Position numbers and translations under genes: made by a program
The notes under the pieces: generated by a model
Database searches by the model: none
What the model was told of the DNA's origin: nothing
What the model saw: the letters and a program-made list of their open reading frames with translations, nothing else
Shown: positions 1 to 11,273 of the stretch, piece by piece
How the letters are laid out: each line of letters begins with the position of its first letter
Numbering within the stretch: position 1 is the stretch's first letter
Source: Brugia malayi
Lineage: Eukaryota > Nematoda > Chromadorea > Rhabditida > Onchocercidae
Reading direction: 5' to 3'
NCBI RefSeq assembly: GCF_000002995.4
Contig: NW_025062479.1
Location: 8,609,721-8,673,720 of the forward strand
DNA length: 64,000 nt

Positions 1-921
1 TTTGAAATACGGCAAATGATGTATTTGAAATCATTTATTAATATTTTTTGTATGTCAAGTGAAGTGATAATCCTGACTTATCTCTTAATTTATCATTTCA
101 TATATTGATATCATCTTCGGCTATAAATTTTGTTTACGCGTTTGACGGAGAATAAAATCTGCATATAATATCTTGTACTACCAAAACTTTCAATCCAAAG
201 ACGCGCTTGAATTTTCCTATTAGCTATTTATCCATTTCAGAAACATGAGGGTTTTAAAATTTTTGATATTCTGGATTCGTCAACTTTTTTAAGTTCTACG
301 TCCTTTAGTAATTATTAAAAACTTAAAAAATAGTTTCTATACCTGAAGCGTCCATCGGTTGCTATGGTTATAGCACATGCTTCGAGAATATTACCAACTT
401 CCTTATTTTTTCATTTTGTTATTGTTTCGGTGTTTTTAACTCATCTTCCAGACTTTTCCTTGTTCCTATAAGACTTTAAGAGTGACCAATTTCTGCATTC
501 CACTAATAACCCAAAGACTTTCCAAACGAACTTCTAATCTTTGAAACACTACATAAAAACATTATAAATTTAGGAATTACCGAGCTCATTCCATCCACTC
601 TCAGTGAATTTTTTGATCATGTTTGTTGTGTTGTTTGTTATTTGTTTGACCATGATTTTAGTGCCTTCTGAATTTTTTTTTTCTTTTTTTTTTGGTATTT
701 TTTCAAATTCTAAAAATTATTTTCAGTTATACACCTTGGGTAAGTTTCGTTCTCTGGATTAGAACATTAAACAACTCTACAATGCCTAAATCTTTTCATT
801 TAAAATAACATCATTTATGATTTATGAAATTTAAAAAAGTTACTACTGTTTACGTTAACTTTTCACACATATGAATAAAGTTTGATGTGAACAGGCTTTC
901 AGTACTTGAAAAAATACTGGG
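1..921. other. No gene recognised; upstream flank of the coiled-coil gene
   Basis: AT-rich sequence with stops in all frames and a poly-T/TTC tract near 668-691. I see no convincing exon. The right end holds the likely trans-splice acceptor at 902 and the 5' UTR of the gene starting at 922. Confidence 0.6.
894..902 (+). promoter_or_regulatory. Probable spliced-leader trans-splice acceptor of the coiled-coil gene
   Basis: GGCTTTCAG ends 19 bases before the ATG at 922, and no upstream exon or donor was found. In nematodes an orphan 3' splice site just before a start codon usually receives the spliced leader. That this one does is inferred. Confidence 0.5.
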
Positions 922-3900
922 ATGAAGAATGGAGAATTACCACGGAGAAACGGTAACAGATGTAGTGATGAGCTTGACAAAATGCTGGAAATCCGGTCCA
1001 AAAAAGGAAATGTGACTCAGAAAGGTCATTGTTAGCAGTCTTGATTCCACATCACAAATCTCACAAATGGTAGATTCGTTGTGGATTTTTAGAATTTAAC
1101 TCTAAGTTTTTTTTTTTTTTTTTAGAGTTTTACCTATACTTGTACAGTTTCTCATCATTGTTTTCTTCAACTGGTGAACTTGGCTTTCATTTAATAGTTT
1201 TGGCACTGCCTGTTTTAGTTGAGCTATCAAAACAAATGCAACTAACGAAGAGGCCAATAACAAGGCATGGTCGATATGGAGAGCCAATTATAGCAGCTCC
1301 AATCAGCGAAACATTTCCATTATCTCTCAAACCGAGCATAATAAATACGCGTTTTCCAGTCATTTTTTGAGTACATTTAAAAAAGACATTTTAAATTTAC
1401 TAACTGTAAAAAATTGCGCTATTAAAATCTGAAAGATTATCATTTCTTTCTAGAAGTGAAAAAAAATGATTTAGAAAAGTGACATAGTGGTTGAGCGTTG
1501 GCAACGAGAAGGTGAGGAGGAAAAAGGAAGTGGTGGTGAGATGAAAGAGGAAGAGGAAGAACAGTTTAACTCTGACAGGGGTGATGCGAATAAAACTCAG
1601 AGCAAATCTGGGAAGGAAATGTTATTTTTCTTTTGATTTTTGAATTAAGAAGGAATATAGTTACGTGGCTTTGGCAAGCGCTAATTATATGGCTGGTACT
1701 AGTTATTAATCAATACAGCTAAACCAAATTGATCACTTGTGATTAATTTGAGATGTCACCGTCCGACATATTAACATAAACAGTCAGCACACGGACTTTT
1801 TTGCTTGAAATGGCTCGATGATTCTAGACTAAAAATAGAAACGATTAATGACAAATGTGGAAATGATGCTGTCACGATTGCACAGGAAATAAGATATCCG
1901 TCAGCGGTTAGCACAGCAGAGAGTAAAAATCATATTCGGCATTCAATCGTCTCAAATGGACAGAATTCTAGTCAATCGATAACGACAGTAAGATGGAAAA
2001 ACTTATCTTCTGCTGTAGTACCGAATTCGTTGGTAAGATATCATTGAAATAATTTAAATAGAAGATCTAAGCTAAAGAAGTTTTGGTTAATCAGAAAGTC
2101 ACAAATTCTTGAGTATTCAGGCTATTGAGAAGGCTGCGGAAAAACAAGTATCTCAGGATGACTTATGTGATACATTTCGAATGCAATCAATTTACACAAT
2201 TTCAAGAAACAAAAGGTCATTTATTAACCAAAATAAGGTTGTAAGAGATATATAATAGGTAGAAAAAAGTTCACTAGTATTAACAAACTTCAACAGGCTG
2301 AGAAAACCAGTTGAAAAAAGTTCACTAATATTAACAAACTTCAACAGGCTGAGAAAACCAGTTGAAAAAAGTTCACTAATATTAACAAACTTCAGCAGGC
2401 TGAGAAAACCAGTTGAAAAACATTCGAGGACTACCACTCTCGGAGAAAGTTCATCTTCTGGAAAGGAAGCATACGAAGTAAAGCCATTTCTCAATACTTC
2501 GAAAGACAAAAAAATTGGAAGAATGGAGGGAAAGAGGTCCAGAATAATCAGTAATATTTGAAGATGAATTCCAGGAATGGTTTCGAAAAAAATTGATACA
2601 AGAAAGAGAGAAGCGACGAAAACAGAAAGAGAAAGAAGAGAATGAAAGAAAGGTATTATACAGTTCATAAATTTCCGTTATGATATAACTAAGTTGATTG
2701 TCACCAAATTTTTGGACTTCTTTTCAAATTTTTGAATAGTTAACTTATAGGCCAGAGAAGAGAGAAGGAAGGAAGCTGAGAGGAATTATGAAATTTGGAA
2801 ACAAAAAAGTGATGAAGCAATTCGAGAAAAAAGAAAAACCAAAAAGGAAAAAGAGGAGGCTTTAGCAAAAGAAAAGATGGAGGAAATGAGGAGAAAGAAG
2901 GAGGAGGCAACTCAGGTGGGTTCAGAAAATTGCAGGAAGCGGAAGTCTTAGATTTGATTTACATAGTCTTCATCTTCTTGGAGATATCTTTGATTGACAA
3001 CGAGTGGAATTGTAAAGTTATAAAGGAATAAATAACTCTTTGGAAATATGCACAAAATTGTTGGGAAAAGACAACAGACTGTAACATTGAAAAATGAATG
3101 TCAATCACAGGAGAAGGTTAGGTGACACATTTCGAAGACTTTTCATGAAATCCGTCAAAGTCGGTGTTTGTATGTTCAGCAATGACCACAGTTCTATTGC
3201 TCGTTCACCAGAAACTATCGCGTATAGAATTTGTTATATTTTAAAAAATAATAAGACGTGAGTTAAACCAAACGTGTGTGTGGCTAGTAGCATATAAATT
3301 AATATTAAGTATGTCATCTTGGTGATAACAAAGTCCTCTTGTGATATTATCAATTAGAAATGGATTAACTTTAGAAGTAAAAAGTAGCTTTTATTCTTTG
3401 AATTCAGATGTTTCAAGCATGGAAAAATGAACGATTGCAATGGCTTTCAAAGGAGCGAAAACAGCGCATGCAAAATAAAGAAAATGATGAACTGAAAAAA
3501 AAACATGAAATGGAAATAAGAAATAAACAGGCTCAGAAAGCATTTAACGCATGGTAAAGAGTTTGGAAATGTTTTCTCATCTCATGCTTCTTATTTTATC
3601 TTATCTCTATGGTTTGCACACTAGAAACTTATTTCGTGATACCGTCAGTTAAACTTATTCAGTAAAAAGATGGAGTAGAAATGATAACTGATAATGTTCA
3701 TGTAATGAAAAATATAATGCCTATTGAAATCATCTCACGTTAAGGAATCAATAGCTTATATTCCCGGACATTGCAGTATTTTTATAATCACAACCGTCGA
3801 TAAGTCCTTCAGCAAGAAACGTCTCTAGAGATGATCAAAGTAAGGCTTAGCCTTGAAGGGAAAGTTGAAAACACTCGGAAAAACGACATTTGTAAATATC

Positions 3901-4470
3901 TGCTTGCATCTTTCGATGTGCAATATTTCAATGAATGCAATTATTGCACAAGGAAATGTGAAAAATGAAAGCAGTTTGAGGTATGAAGAAAATAAAATTC
4001 GAAATGCGGAAGCGCAACGTAAGCTGTTGAAATCCAGGAAGACGGCAGAAATGCAAAGCAGAAATACGAAAGAATATAAGGAAGCATTAGCAAGAGAAGC
4101 TTACAATGTTTGGCTTCATATAAAGGTTTTTTTTTCGAGTTCTCTGAATTTTTGCTCAACTGTGGAATAAATAGTTATTAAGTTTAGCTTTAAATTAAAA
4201 TTTATTTGAATGTGTTAAATGGATCAACAAATTTATCAGGAAAATGAACGTCTTTTCAACCAATCATTACAAGGCCGAATCATGAAATTGGATGAAATAT
4301 CCCGTCGATCACATCTAATTCCATGGATTCCACCAAGTAATGTTATTCCACGACAATTCCTTTCAAGAGGTACCAGAAGGCATCAGTCTGTAAAGCGATC
4401 CATCAAATCCAATCAGACTTACAAAAAGTTTCCATCAGCAGTTCATCGTTCCAAATCAGCGCTGAGATAA
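922..4470 (+). CDS. Charged coiled-coil protein with spaced aromatic-x-x-Trp motifs (CCDC34/CCDC181-like style)
   Basis: About eleven exons join in phase: 922-1024, 1219-1358, 1475-about 1521/1580 (donor uncertain), 1788-2032, 2121-2147, 2259-2477, 2575-2652, 2751-2915, 3408-3553, about 3981-4125 and 4240-4470, giving roughly 500-530 residues. The N-terminal half is polar. Exon 6 holds a 17-residue repeat in three copies. From exon 7 the protein is almost entirely K/E/R coiled coil, punctuated by EWFRKK, NYEIWK, MFQAWK, AFNAW and AYNVW, then a basic tail with LIPWIPPSN. Repeated F/Y-x-x-W in a charged helix and a Pro/Trp tail recall cilia- and microtubule-associated coiled-coil proteins such as CCDC34 and CCDC181. 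That resemblance is by style, not alignment, and no function is proven. The start at 922 follows a good acceptor. The exon 10 acceptor is either GAG at 3980, which keeps a Trp codon, or CAG at 3974. Confidence 0.7.
2259..2420 (+). repeat. 51-bp tandem repeat, three copies plus a partial fourth, in coding exon 6
   Basis: Copies start at 2259, 2310 and 2361, with a 9-base remnant at 2412. They differ by only a few bases. The unit is 51 bases, so each copy adds 17 residues (beginning VEKSSL and ending RLRKP) without shifting frame. The reverse strand is also open through the array. Confidence 0.9.
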
Positions 4471-5049
4471 TTATCTTTTATATGTGAATTTGTTAGCTTG
4501 AAGTATGATTTCAGCCAAGGACTTAATTTCAGGTATTTATTTGGGTTCTGGAATTTTTGTCGTTTTTTTTTTGCTTTAAACAACAGATAAAATTTCAAGT
4601 AACTAAAGTTAATTAGGACCTTAATAACCACTGATTTATACAATGTTGCATATCTTTCACTGATCAATTGATTAAGCGGCCAAAGATTGTCGTGAATTAA
4701 CCTCAAAGAATGATCCTTATTCAAGTTAATATTCTATTACCTAATATCAAACTCCATTTTTTTAACTCATTAAATTTCTTTTCCGAATGTAGTTATTTAG
4801 AATGTTTCTCATTCTCAAATTGTTACATAATCAAATCCCTCTTTTACATGATTTCCATTTAATTAAGCACACGCGCTTTTACTCTACTCAATTTGTATAA
4901 ATGGATTATTTGTGCATGCATAAATGCATTGTCAAATCTGTTATTTTCAGAAAGAGAAGGAAATATAATTTTTGTAGCGTGGAAGAAAACCTTATTTTCG
5001 TTTGAAAAAGATCTTATCAAGCAACCTGTTTAAAACAAAGCTACTTGCT
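4471..5049. other. Intergenic, nothing recognised
   Basis: AT-rich 3' flank of the coiled-coil gene. No exon or RNA gene is visible. The minus-strand open frame at 4443-4724 is low-complexity and lacks splice or family support. Confidence 0.6.
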
Positions 5050-6038
5050 TCATACGAAAGACCCAGAAAAGAGGCCTAACCAATGTTCACCTTTAGGGTC
5101 TATCCGTATTGGCAGAATTCAACAGGCATTTTCTGCTAGATCAAACCACAATAAAGGAAACAAAGGCATGCGCTTGTCTCCAAAGCTGTATTCAGACTAA
5201 TTTACGCATACTGGAACATCGGAATCACGTTTGTACTATGAATAGCGGATGTGTCGGGCTCATTCTACTCTAGTTGCTCATGAACTGTCACGACTCAGCA
5301 TTGACATTGCTGTTCTGAGTGAAAGACATGAGAAAGATAGTCTCAAAGAATATCATGTTCACTCTATTCTAATCAGATAAACCTAGAATCAAACGCTCCC
5401 ACTCAGCAGTTGGCTTCATGATCAAAAACTTAAGAGCATTCTGATCACACCATGTCTCCTTCTTACCATTGCATATTAAGCATCATTTGCCCTCCTCAAC
5501 AGATACTTCCAACTCTTCAAGCTGATTCTGTAAGAAAAAACTAAATTTTATACCTGCAGAAAAAACCAATTCTCTTTGTCCTTTCAAAAAGGTTCCTGTA
5601 GATAATAAAACTGAGTGCCAAAGTAGGAAAGAACTTTAAGGCCTAGAAAGGAATACAAGGCAAACATGGTGTTGGAAACTTCAACGATAATAGACGCATA
5701 CTGCTACGACACAGACATCATCTTTGAGCAGAAAAACAGCCAAAAAAATGATGTGGATGCACTCTCGATCCAAATATTAGCTGATCGCCAATTAAATCCT
5801 CCGTTCGGTAGAGAAGTGTTTGCGTTGCTGGTCATATCTCAATGATACCCAGTGAAGAATGTCAAACAGACTACCACCTAGTGAAATGCGAAGTTATTTC
5901 CTGCTTTCAGACAGAACTTAGAAGAGGTGACATTCTAAAAAAAGAGACAGTGAAAGATAATTTCCAGTCTAATCTTCAAACCAAACTCCATAGATCTGCA
6001 GATCTTTGGTTTTGTCTAATAAGAACTCCTAGTATATA

Positions 6039-6072
<34 letters not shown>

Positions 6073-6290
6073 TATATGCAGTATGCTTCAACAAAACTTC
6101 GGGGCATCAAGAACAATTGGTGTATCAGCCTAGTACAAAAAGATTCCGAGACTATAGAGGCATCTATAAAGAGCTGGAAGTAGTGTATGGACCTACACAT
6201 TAGGTGTACGATCCAACACATTCAATGTTCCCCATTCAGTTAAAAAGTCGGTAATTCAGTACATCACTCAACAATGAAGCAATGTCACAC
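5050..6290 (+). mobile_element. Decayed non-LTR retrotransposon (LINE), endonuclease region
   Basis: Broken plus-strand reading frames match the craniofacial development protein 2-like endonuclease/exonuclease/phosphatase domain carried by many LINEs. Around 5265-5340 there is TLVAHELSRLSIDIAVLSE. Near 5620-5690 a frame reads GKHGVGNFNDN. At 5842-5890 a frame reads IPSEECQTDYHLVKCEV, the conserved end of the endonuclease. Near 6170-6210 there is a YGPT-type linker that usually precedes the reverse transcriptase. Stops and frameshifts interrupt every block, and no reverse transcriptase follows, so this is a 5' fragment of a dead element. Base composition is less AT-rich than its surroundings. 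Family assignment is from remembered motif patterns; ends are approximate. Confidence 0.72.
6033..6076. repeat. (TA)n microsatellite flanked by short inverted arms
   Basis: About fifteen TA units sit between GTATATACTTATA and TATAAGTATATG, so the whole block can fold on itself. It interrupts the LINE remnant. Confidence 0.9.
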
Positions 6291-9200
6291 ACATCAAATT
6301 TTGGGCTTTGTGACAAGTCAAGACCAAATAAAATTAGGACCTACAGACGATTCTGCTATTATGTCAGGGAAAAATTCAAAATTTCTGATCTTTCTTGAAA
6401 TTTTGAGTGCTTCCTTACCGAACGATCACAAAAATATGAGCGCCGTTGTCTTTGCATGCCTTAGTTTTACAATAAGCATACACAAAATGTGTCATTAGTG
6501 ATTTGTTTCCTTTGAAAATTTTAAGATTTATTTGCTGGGTGGAAATAAGTGTCGTAAAGCAAATAATTTAATCGGAAAAGCTTTCGAAATCTGCTATTTT
6601 TCTTTTTTTTTTTACTTATTTGAAGCAGGTGGTTCTATTCAGTGCTTGCAGATCTGAGTAAAATAAGTCAAAAAGTTCTCAAAAAATTTTATGTAAGTGT
6701 TATATTTCCCTGGCAATCAACAGTGATATCAGATGTGCCGTTCTATTTTTACGTAATTGAAAGAAAAGCAACCTACCTGATTATTTTATCCAATTCTTCA
6801 GTAAATCAAAATACTACTGATTTCTCTTTTCCTTTAGCAATAGAAATTTGGATAACTTTACTATGTCTTTCGAAGAAATTTATCTTTATTACCGCTTTAT
6901 CTTCTAAATCCTTTCAAAGGAAAATTAGAAACTGTTTTAAAGTTATTACGGTTACTAGTACTTTGCAAATTTGTACATTTTAAATTTGAAAGTCTACTTG
7001 GATTCTTGTTATTTCAAATGTCTTTTTCAATGATATAGAGTTATTTTCCTTTATTTGAGCAATGCAGCTTTACTGCACTGGATTTCAAAGAAACTTGTCA
7101 ATCATTATCATTCGTTAACAATGTTCTCTTAATTAAAAAACATTTGGGTGATTTTTTATAAATCTTTATCGTTCCAATTTAGTCGTTATTGGGAAATAGC
7201 TGCTTTAGAGACAAATTTTATTCAAAGAACTTTGAATGGCACCTTAGCACCTTACTTGCACGACAAAGTGGAACAGTCAATTAGAAATGTTTCCTTAACG
7301 ATTTGCTGCACTCGATGTTGGCACAGAGAGTTTTAATTGTTGGTAAACCAGAAATATGTCAAATTAGCTATCATTTTCGCATTATTCTTATAACTTGGCT
7401 TTCTGTATTATGTATGCAAGGTATAGTTTAATAAATTCATTGCCGGAATACTAGATCTCAACCGCTTCACCTTTACAAAACGAAATCAGTATCAAGAAGA
7501 ATATGACTTGATGAGCTTATCAATTGTCACTTCCAGTTTGTAAGTTTGTACGAGTGATTTTAAGTAATTTATCAACTGTTGCAAAATTTGTATTTGCAAC
7601 TGCAATCAATGATGTTGCAATGCGGTAAACATTTAAACATCTACATTTGAAAATGAAGAGATAAATCAGTCTAAAAGATCAGAGATTTGCAGTGATCGGA
7701 AATGTTTTAAGCGTACAACGTCAACATTGCGCTGTCTTCTCAGCTTGTTTAAAATGTATGAATCATATCTTCCATGGTTTAATATCATCCAACTTCTATG
7801 ATTCCATATTTTCTTTCATGAGATATTCAAGGTAAATTTCGTAACTAATCTATTCTTTTTACATTGTCTAAATGTCCAAAGAAAAAATCTGAATGAAAAT
7901 ACTTGAAATTCATGAAAGAAGAGTTCAAACTGCAATATAGCAATATTCTTTGGGATAAACTTAATTCTATAAGTTTAACCTATGTTTGGAATATAATTCC
8001 ATAAAAATCGAATGATTTCAGACTGCAGTGACGAAAGGATATGAGAAATAATCAGGACTCATCTTTTCTCTTCACTGTCTATGAGTTAATCTGCATATAC
8101 AGCTATAGCACATTATTCATATAAAAGTATGAGTTACTTGCTAGGCGAATTACACATAATTTTATCTTATCTCTACCTAAAAACTGCTTAAAAATCTGCT
8201 TCCATATATTTTTTTTAATCCAGAATAGTGATATTAAAGAAATGAATCACCGAAAGCAAAATTACCCCGTCAGGAAGATCGATGATCACAACCAATACCT
8301 ATCTGTGCTGATAATAGCATGTCTATTGTTGTCAGTATGAATCATCTAACTCTTTCAATTCGTTTTATTGTTAGAATCAGACGGTTCCACAAGTAGAGAA
8401 TGGAATATTCCCTAACACATTCCAAAAGTTCCGACCATTTTGATATCACAGCTGCACACATACCTATCACCTTAATTCATAGATGAATATGTATTTTTGT
8501 TTCTTCACACACCATCCATCTCCCTTCATTCTTCTTCGTCAGCACTCGTAAAACTCTAGTGAGGATTACTGTTTATACATCCGTTATTTGATATTGATAG
8601 ACAGTGTGGGATATGATTTTTACCATGTTGCTATTCCATTATTGACTTTGGAAACTATAGTCGTCATTCATCGGGAGTCACAAGACACTGGCCGTTGCTA
8701 TAGGTGTGGATGCATTTTGTGTCGCTTTAATCGATCGCCTTTCATCGATAGTTTCGTTCCAGTTAATTTTCATTGGCCTTTTTGTGTATGTGTGTGTTTT
8801 TTTTCAGGAAAAAAATGAAATATGTGTTTGTTTGTCAGCCTTTCTGTTAGACTCGGGAAGGTTTACTTAAAGTCTGTAAAATTTGCTCTGATTTGTATAT
8901 ATTTGAATTAAAAATAAATCTTTAACATGTTACGCTCATTCATTTCTTGACTCGTATTTTTTTTAAACACCTTATAATTTTGTCATTCAAAGGACGTCAT
9001 TAAATAGTGACACAGTTCCAGAAGACATCAAACAAAGGCGATAAAGTTGACGAAGTGTTTTTTGGTTGCGAATGGGAGGGAAGAGCAGGAATACATTTTT
9101 TAAAAAAAAGTAGACTCTGTAGCATTAATAAGGCTTTTACGGGAAGCGAAAGGGAAAAAAGGAAAACATGTAACTTTGCTATCATGTGAAATGAATTGCT

Positions 9201-9940
9201 TGAACTTTTTCAAGTTGCAATGTTACAATGGGTCTGTCGATCAAAAAACATTCATTGATTAATCTATCTGCTGTGGGAAATTTCACTACGTAGTACTACA
9301 TAAACGTCAGCATAATTGAGCACCTTGATAAAACTTGACATATACGTTGTCGTTTCTGACGTAGAAGTACAAACTGTACAATTAGCATCTTTGTTATCTA
9401 ATTTACCTTCTTACTTTGCAACTATTTCTTTTCCTACTTTGTTCAGTTGCCAAAAACTAAGGTTATCTTACTGTGTTATTTTGTTTAATGGTAATGATAG
9501 TATTTTCCAACAATACTTAGTCGTCTTATTTTAATGGTCGTTTAAATGGAGAAACAATTTTTTGAATAGCAGTGTGGAAGCTCTTTTTTCATCAGTTTTT
9601 CAGTTGCTAGTGAAGAATCGAAGAATCTTAGCATAGTCATTAAGGTCATAAAAACACTGTCTTCGATATGAATTGAATTGCTAGCACAGAATAATCTATC
9701 ACCGCCAGCCATTATTCACTTATCTTTTTCCGTCGTCATCCTGGGTTACTTACTTTTGTCCAGCAATGAATGATGGCCCTTCACTGCTTTGAAATCCAGT
9801 TGTGAAGTATAGATGTTTACTTTGTTGAATAATAAACAAATTCTAGCTGACTTATTTCCTATTAGTTGTCGGAAATATGCCGCTTACTTTTCTTTCCATA
9901 ATTTTTATATAAATTAAACGGTTTTTATAATTAATTTGCA
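6291..9940. other. Intergenic, nothing recognised
   Basis: AT-rich. Open frames at 6642-6983, 7148-7336, 8588-8818 and 9316-9534 are T/F-rich or composition-driven and lack splice or family support. No RNA gene or repeat family was recognised. Confidence 0.5.
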
Positions 9941-9941
9941 G
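9931..9941 (+). promoter_or_regulatory. Probable trans-splice acceptor of the CYSTM-type gene
   Basis: TTAATTTGCAG ends 27 bases before the ATG at 9969, and no upstream coding exon is visible. Use as a spliced-leader site is inferred. Confidence 0.5.
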
Positions 9942-9968
9942 AGTGAATTGGATTATCAGTGAAAAGAA

Positions 9969-11273
9969 ATGTCAGCGCCACCATTCTATCAGTCACCGCA
10001 GGTTAATTGATTTCAAAAACTCTATTTCGTCAACTTATGGAAATAATATTATTTCTATGAACTTCTTTAAAACAAATCAAAAATCGATTGATGAAAGAAA
10101 CACAATAACATTCAAATTAAAAAATCTCCGATTCGCTCATGGCATATTTTCCAAAAAAGATTTTTTGACTATGAATAGATTAGATGATTACGATTTACAA
10201 AATTATTTTAAAATGAGCATACAAAAAGTGATTAAGCTTTTCGCAATAATTGATCGAATTTTCAACCTTTTCTATTAATTTTTTTTTCTTAGCTGTTAAT
10301 GTATTTTCTTCCATAAAAATGCAAAGCAGTTTTATTCTAAGCATTTTTACATTAGTTTGTTTATATGTCCCTATGTTTCATCTTCACACATTACTCAATA
10401 TTTCCAATACCAAAGAAAACACAATAACGTGAAGCATGCATGATATTATTATCGGTACTTATTGGTAATACACTGTAATGAAATAATATAATACAATGTG
10501 ATGAAAAAAAAAAAAATTGGAATAAAACAAAAATTGATCAACTGAAATGATAAGATGATTATTAAACTGTGTAATTATTGTATCAATATTATCCTTTCTT
10601 TAGTATCCACCACAGCAGAATTATAGTGGACATGGCTATAGTTATCCACCACAACCGCAGCAATCGTATTATCCGAATCAACCACAGCCATCCCTTGGTT
10701 ATGGTTATGGTCAGCAACCAACGATTATGTTTGTTTATTGAATTTCTTCAATTTCCACAAAAAAAAAAAAAAAAAATTTAGAAAGCACTGCTGTTCATTA
10801 TTTTTTACACAGTCAAATTTATACATAACTTGTGTACACTTGTATGCATAATCGAGGTTGATTTCGAAGTGTGATAAGACATATTTCTGAAATTAAATGG
10901 GAAGTGCATGTTGGCTGGTTAAAGTTTAACAAAAATCTAACCTAAAAGTATTTTGGTATGTGTTGATTTGATATCATTTTTATTGTTCTATCCTATTATT
11001 TTCATTTCTCCTAAAATTTCATTTCTGCCAAAAAACATATTGCAATCGTTCCATCCATTTCCATCGTACTACTTCAAAATGCTTAATACACTTTTATTTC
11101 TTTCATTTAGTTCAACAAATGAAATTTTAAAGATTGAAGTGTGTGTAACTGTTTCATTATTCAGACAAACAACTGCACCACCTCGAAGTTCAGGCTACGA
11201 CTCGAGTAAATGCTGTTTATGGGCATTGCTAGCTTGTTGTTGTGGTTGCTGTTTGGCAGAATGCTGTGACTAA
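9969..11273 (+). CDS. Small CYSTM-type protein: Pro/Tyr/Gln-rich head, cysteine-rich membrane tail
   Basis: Three exons, 9969-10001, 10604-10728 and 11165-11273, join in phase to 88 residues. The first 50 or so are rich in Pro, Tyr, Gln and Gly (MSAPPFYQSPQ, then PQPQQSYYPNQPQ and GYGYGQQP). The last 25 are a short hydrophobic segment packed with cysteines (KCCLWALLACCCGCC, then AECCD). This is the architecture of the CYSTM/CYSTM1 family: small tail-anchored, probably palmitoylated membrane proteins, often linked to stress tolerance, whose biochemical role is unclear. The exon 2 donor AT|GTTTGT leaves two bases that the third exon completes. No in-frame coding extension is visible upstream. 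Confidence 0.85.

Noticed and set aside
1102..1370. Open frames on both strands around 1100-1370
   Set aside because: Only the plus-strand part from 1219 to 1358 fits as an exon joining 1024 and 1475 in phase; the rest are shadows.
2192..2668. 158-codon minus-strand frame over the repeat array
   Set aside because: It is the antisense of the coding exons and the 51-bp repeat; the plus strand has matching splice sites and phase.
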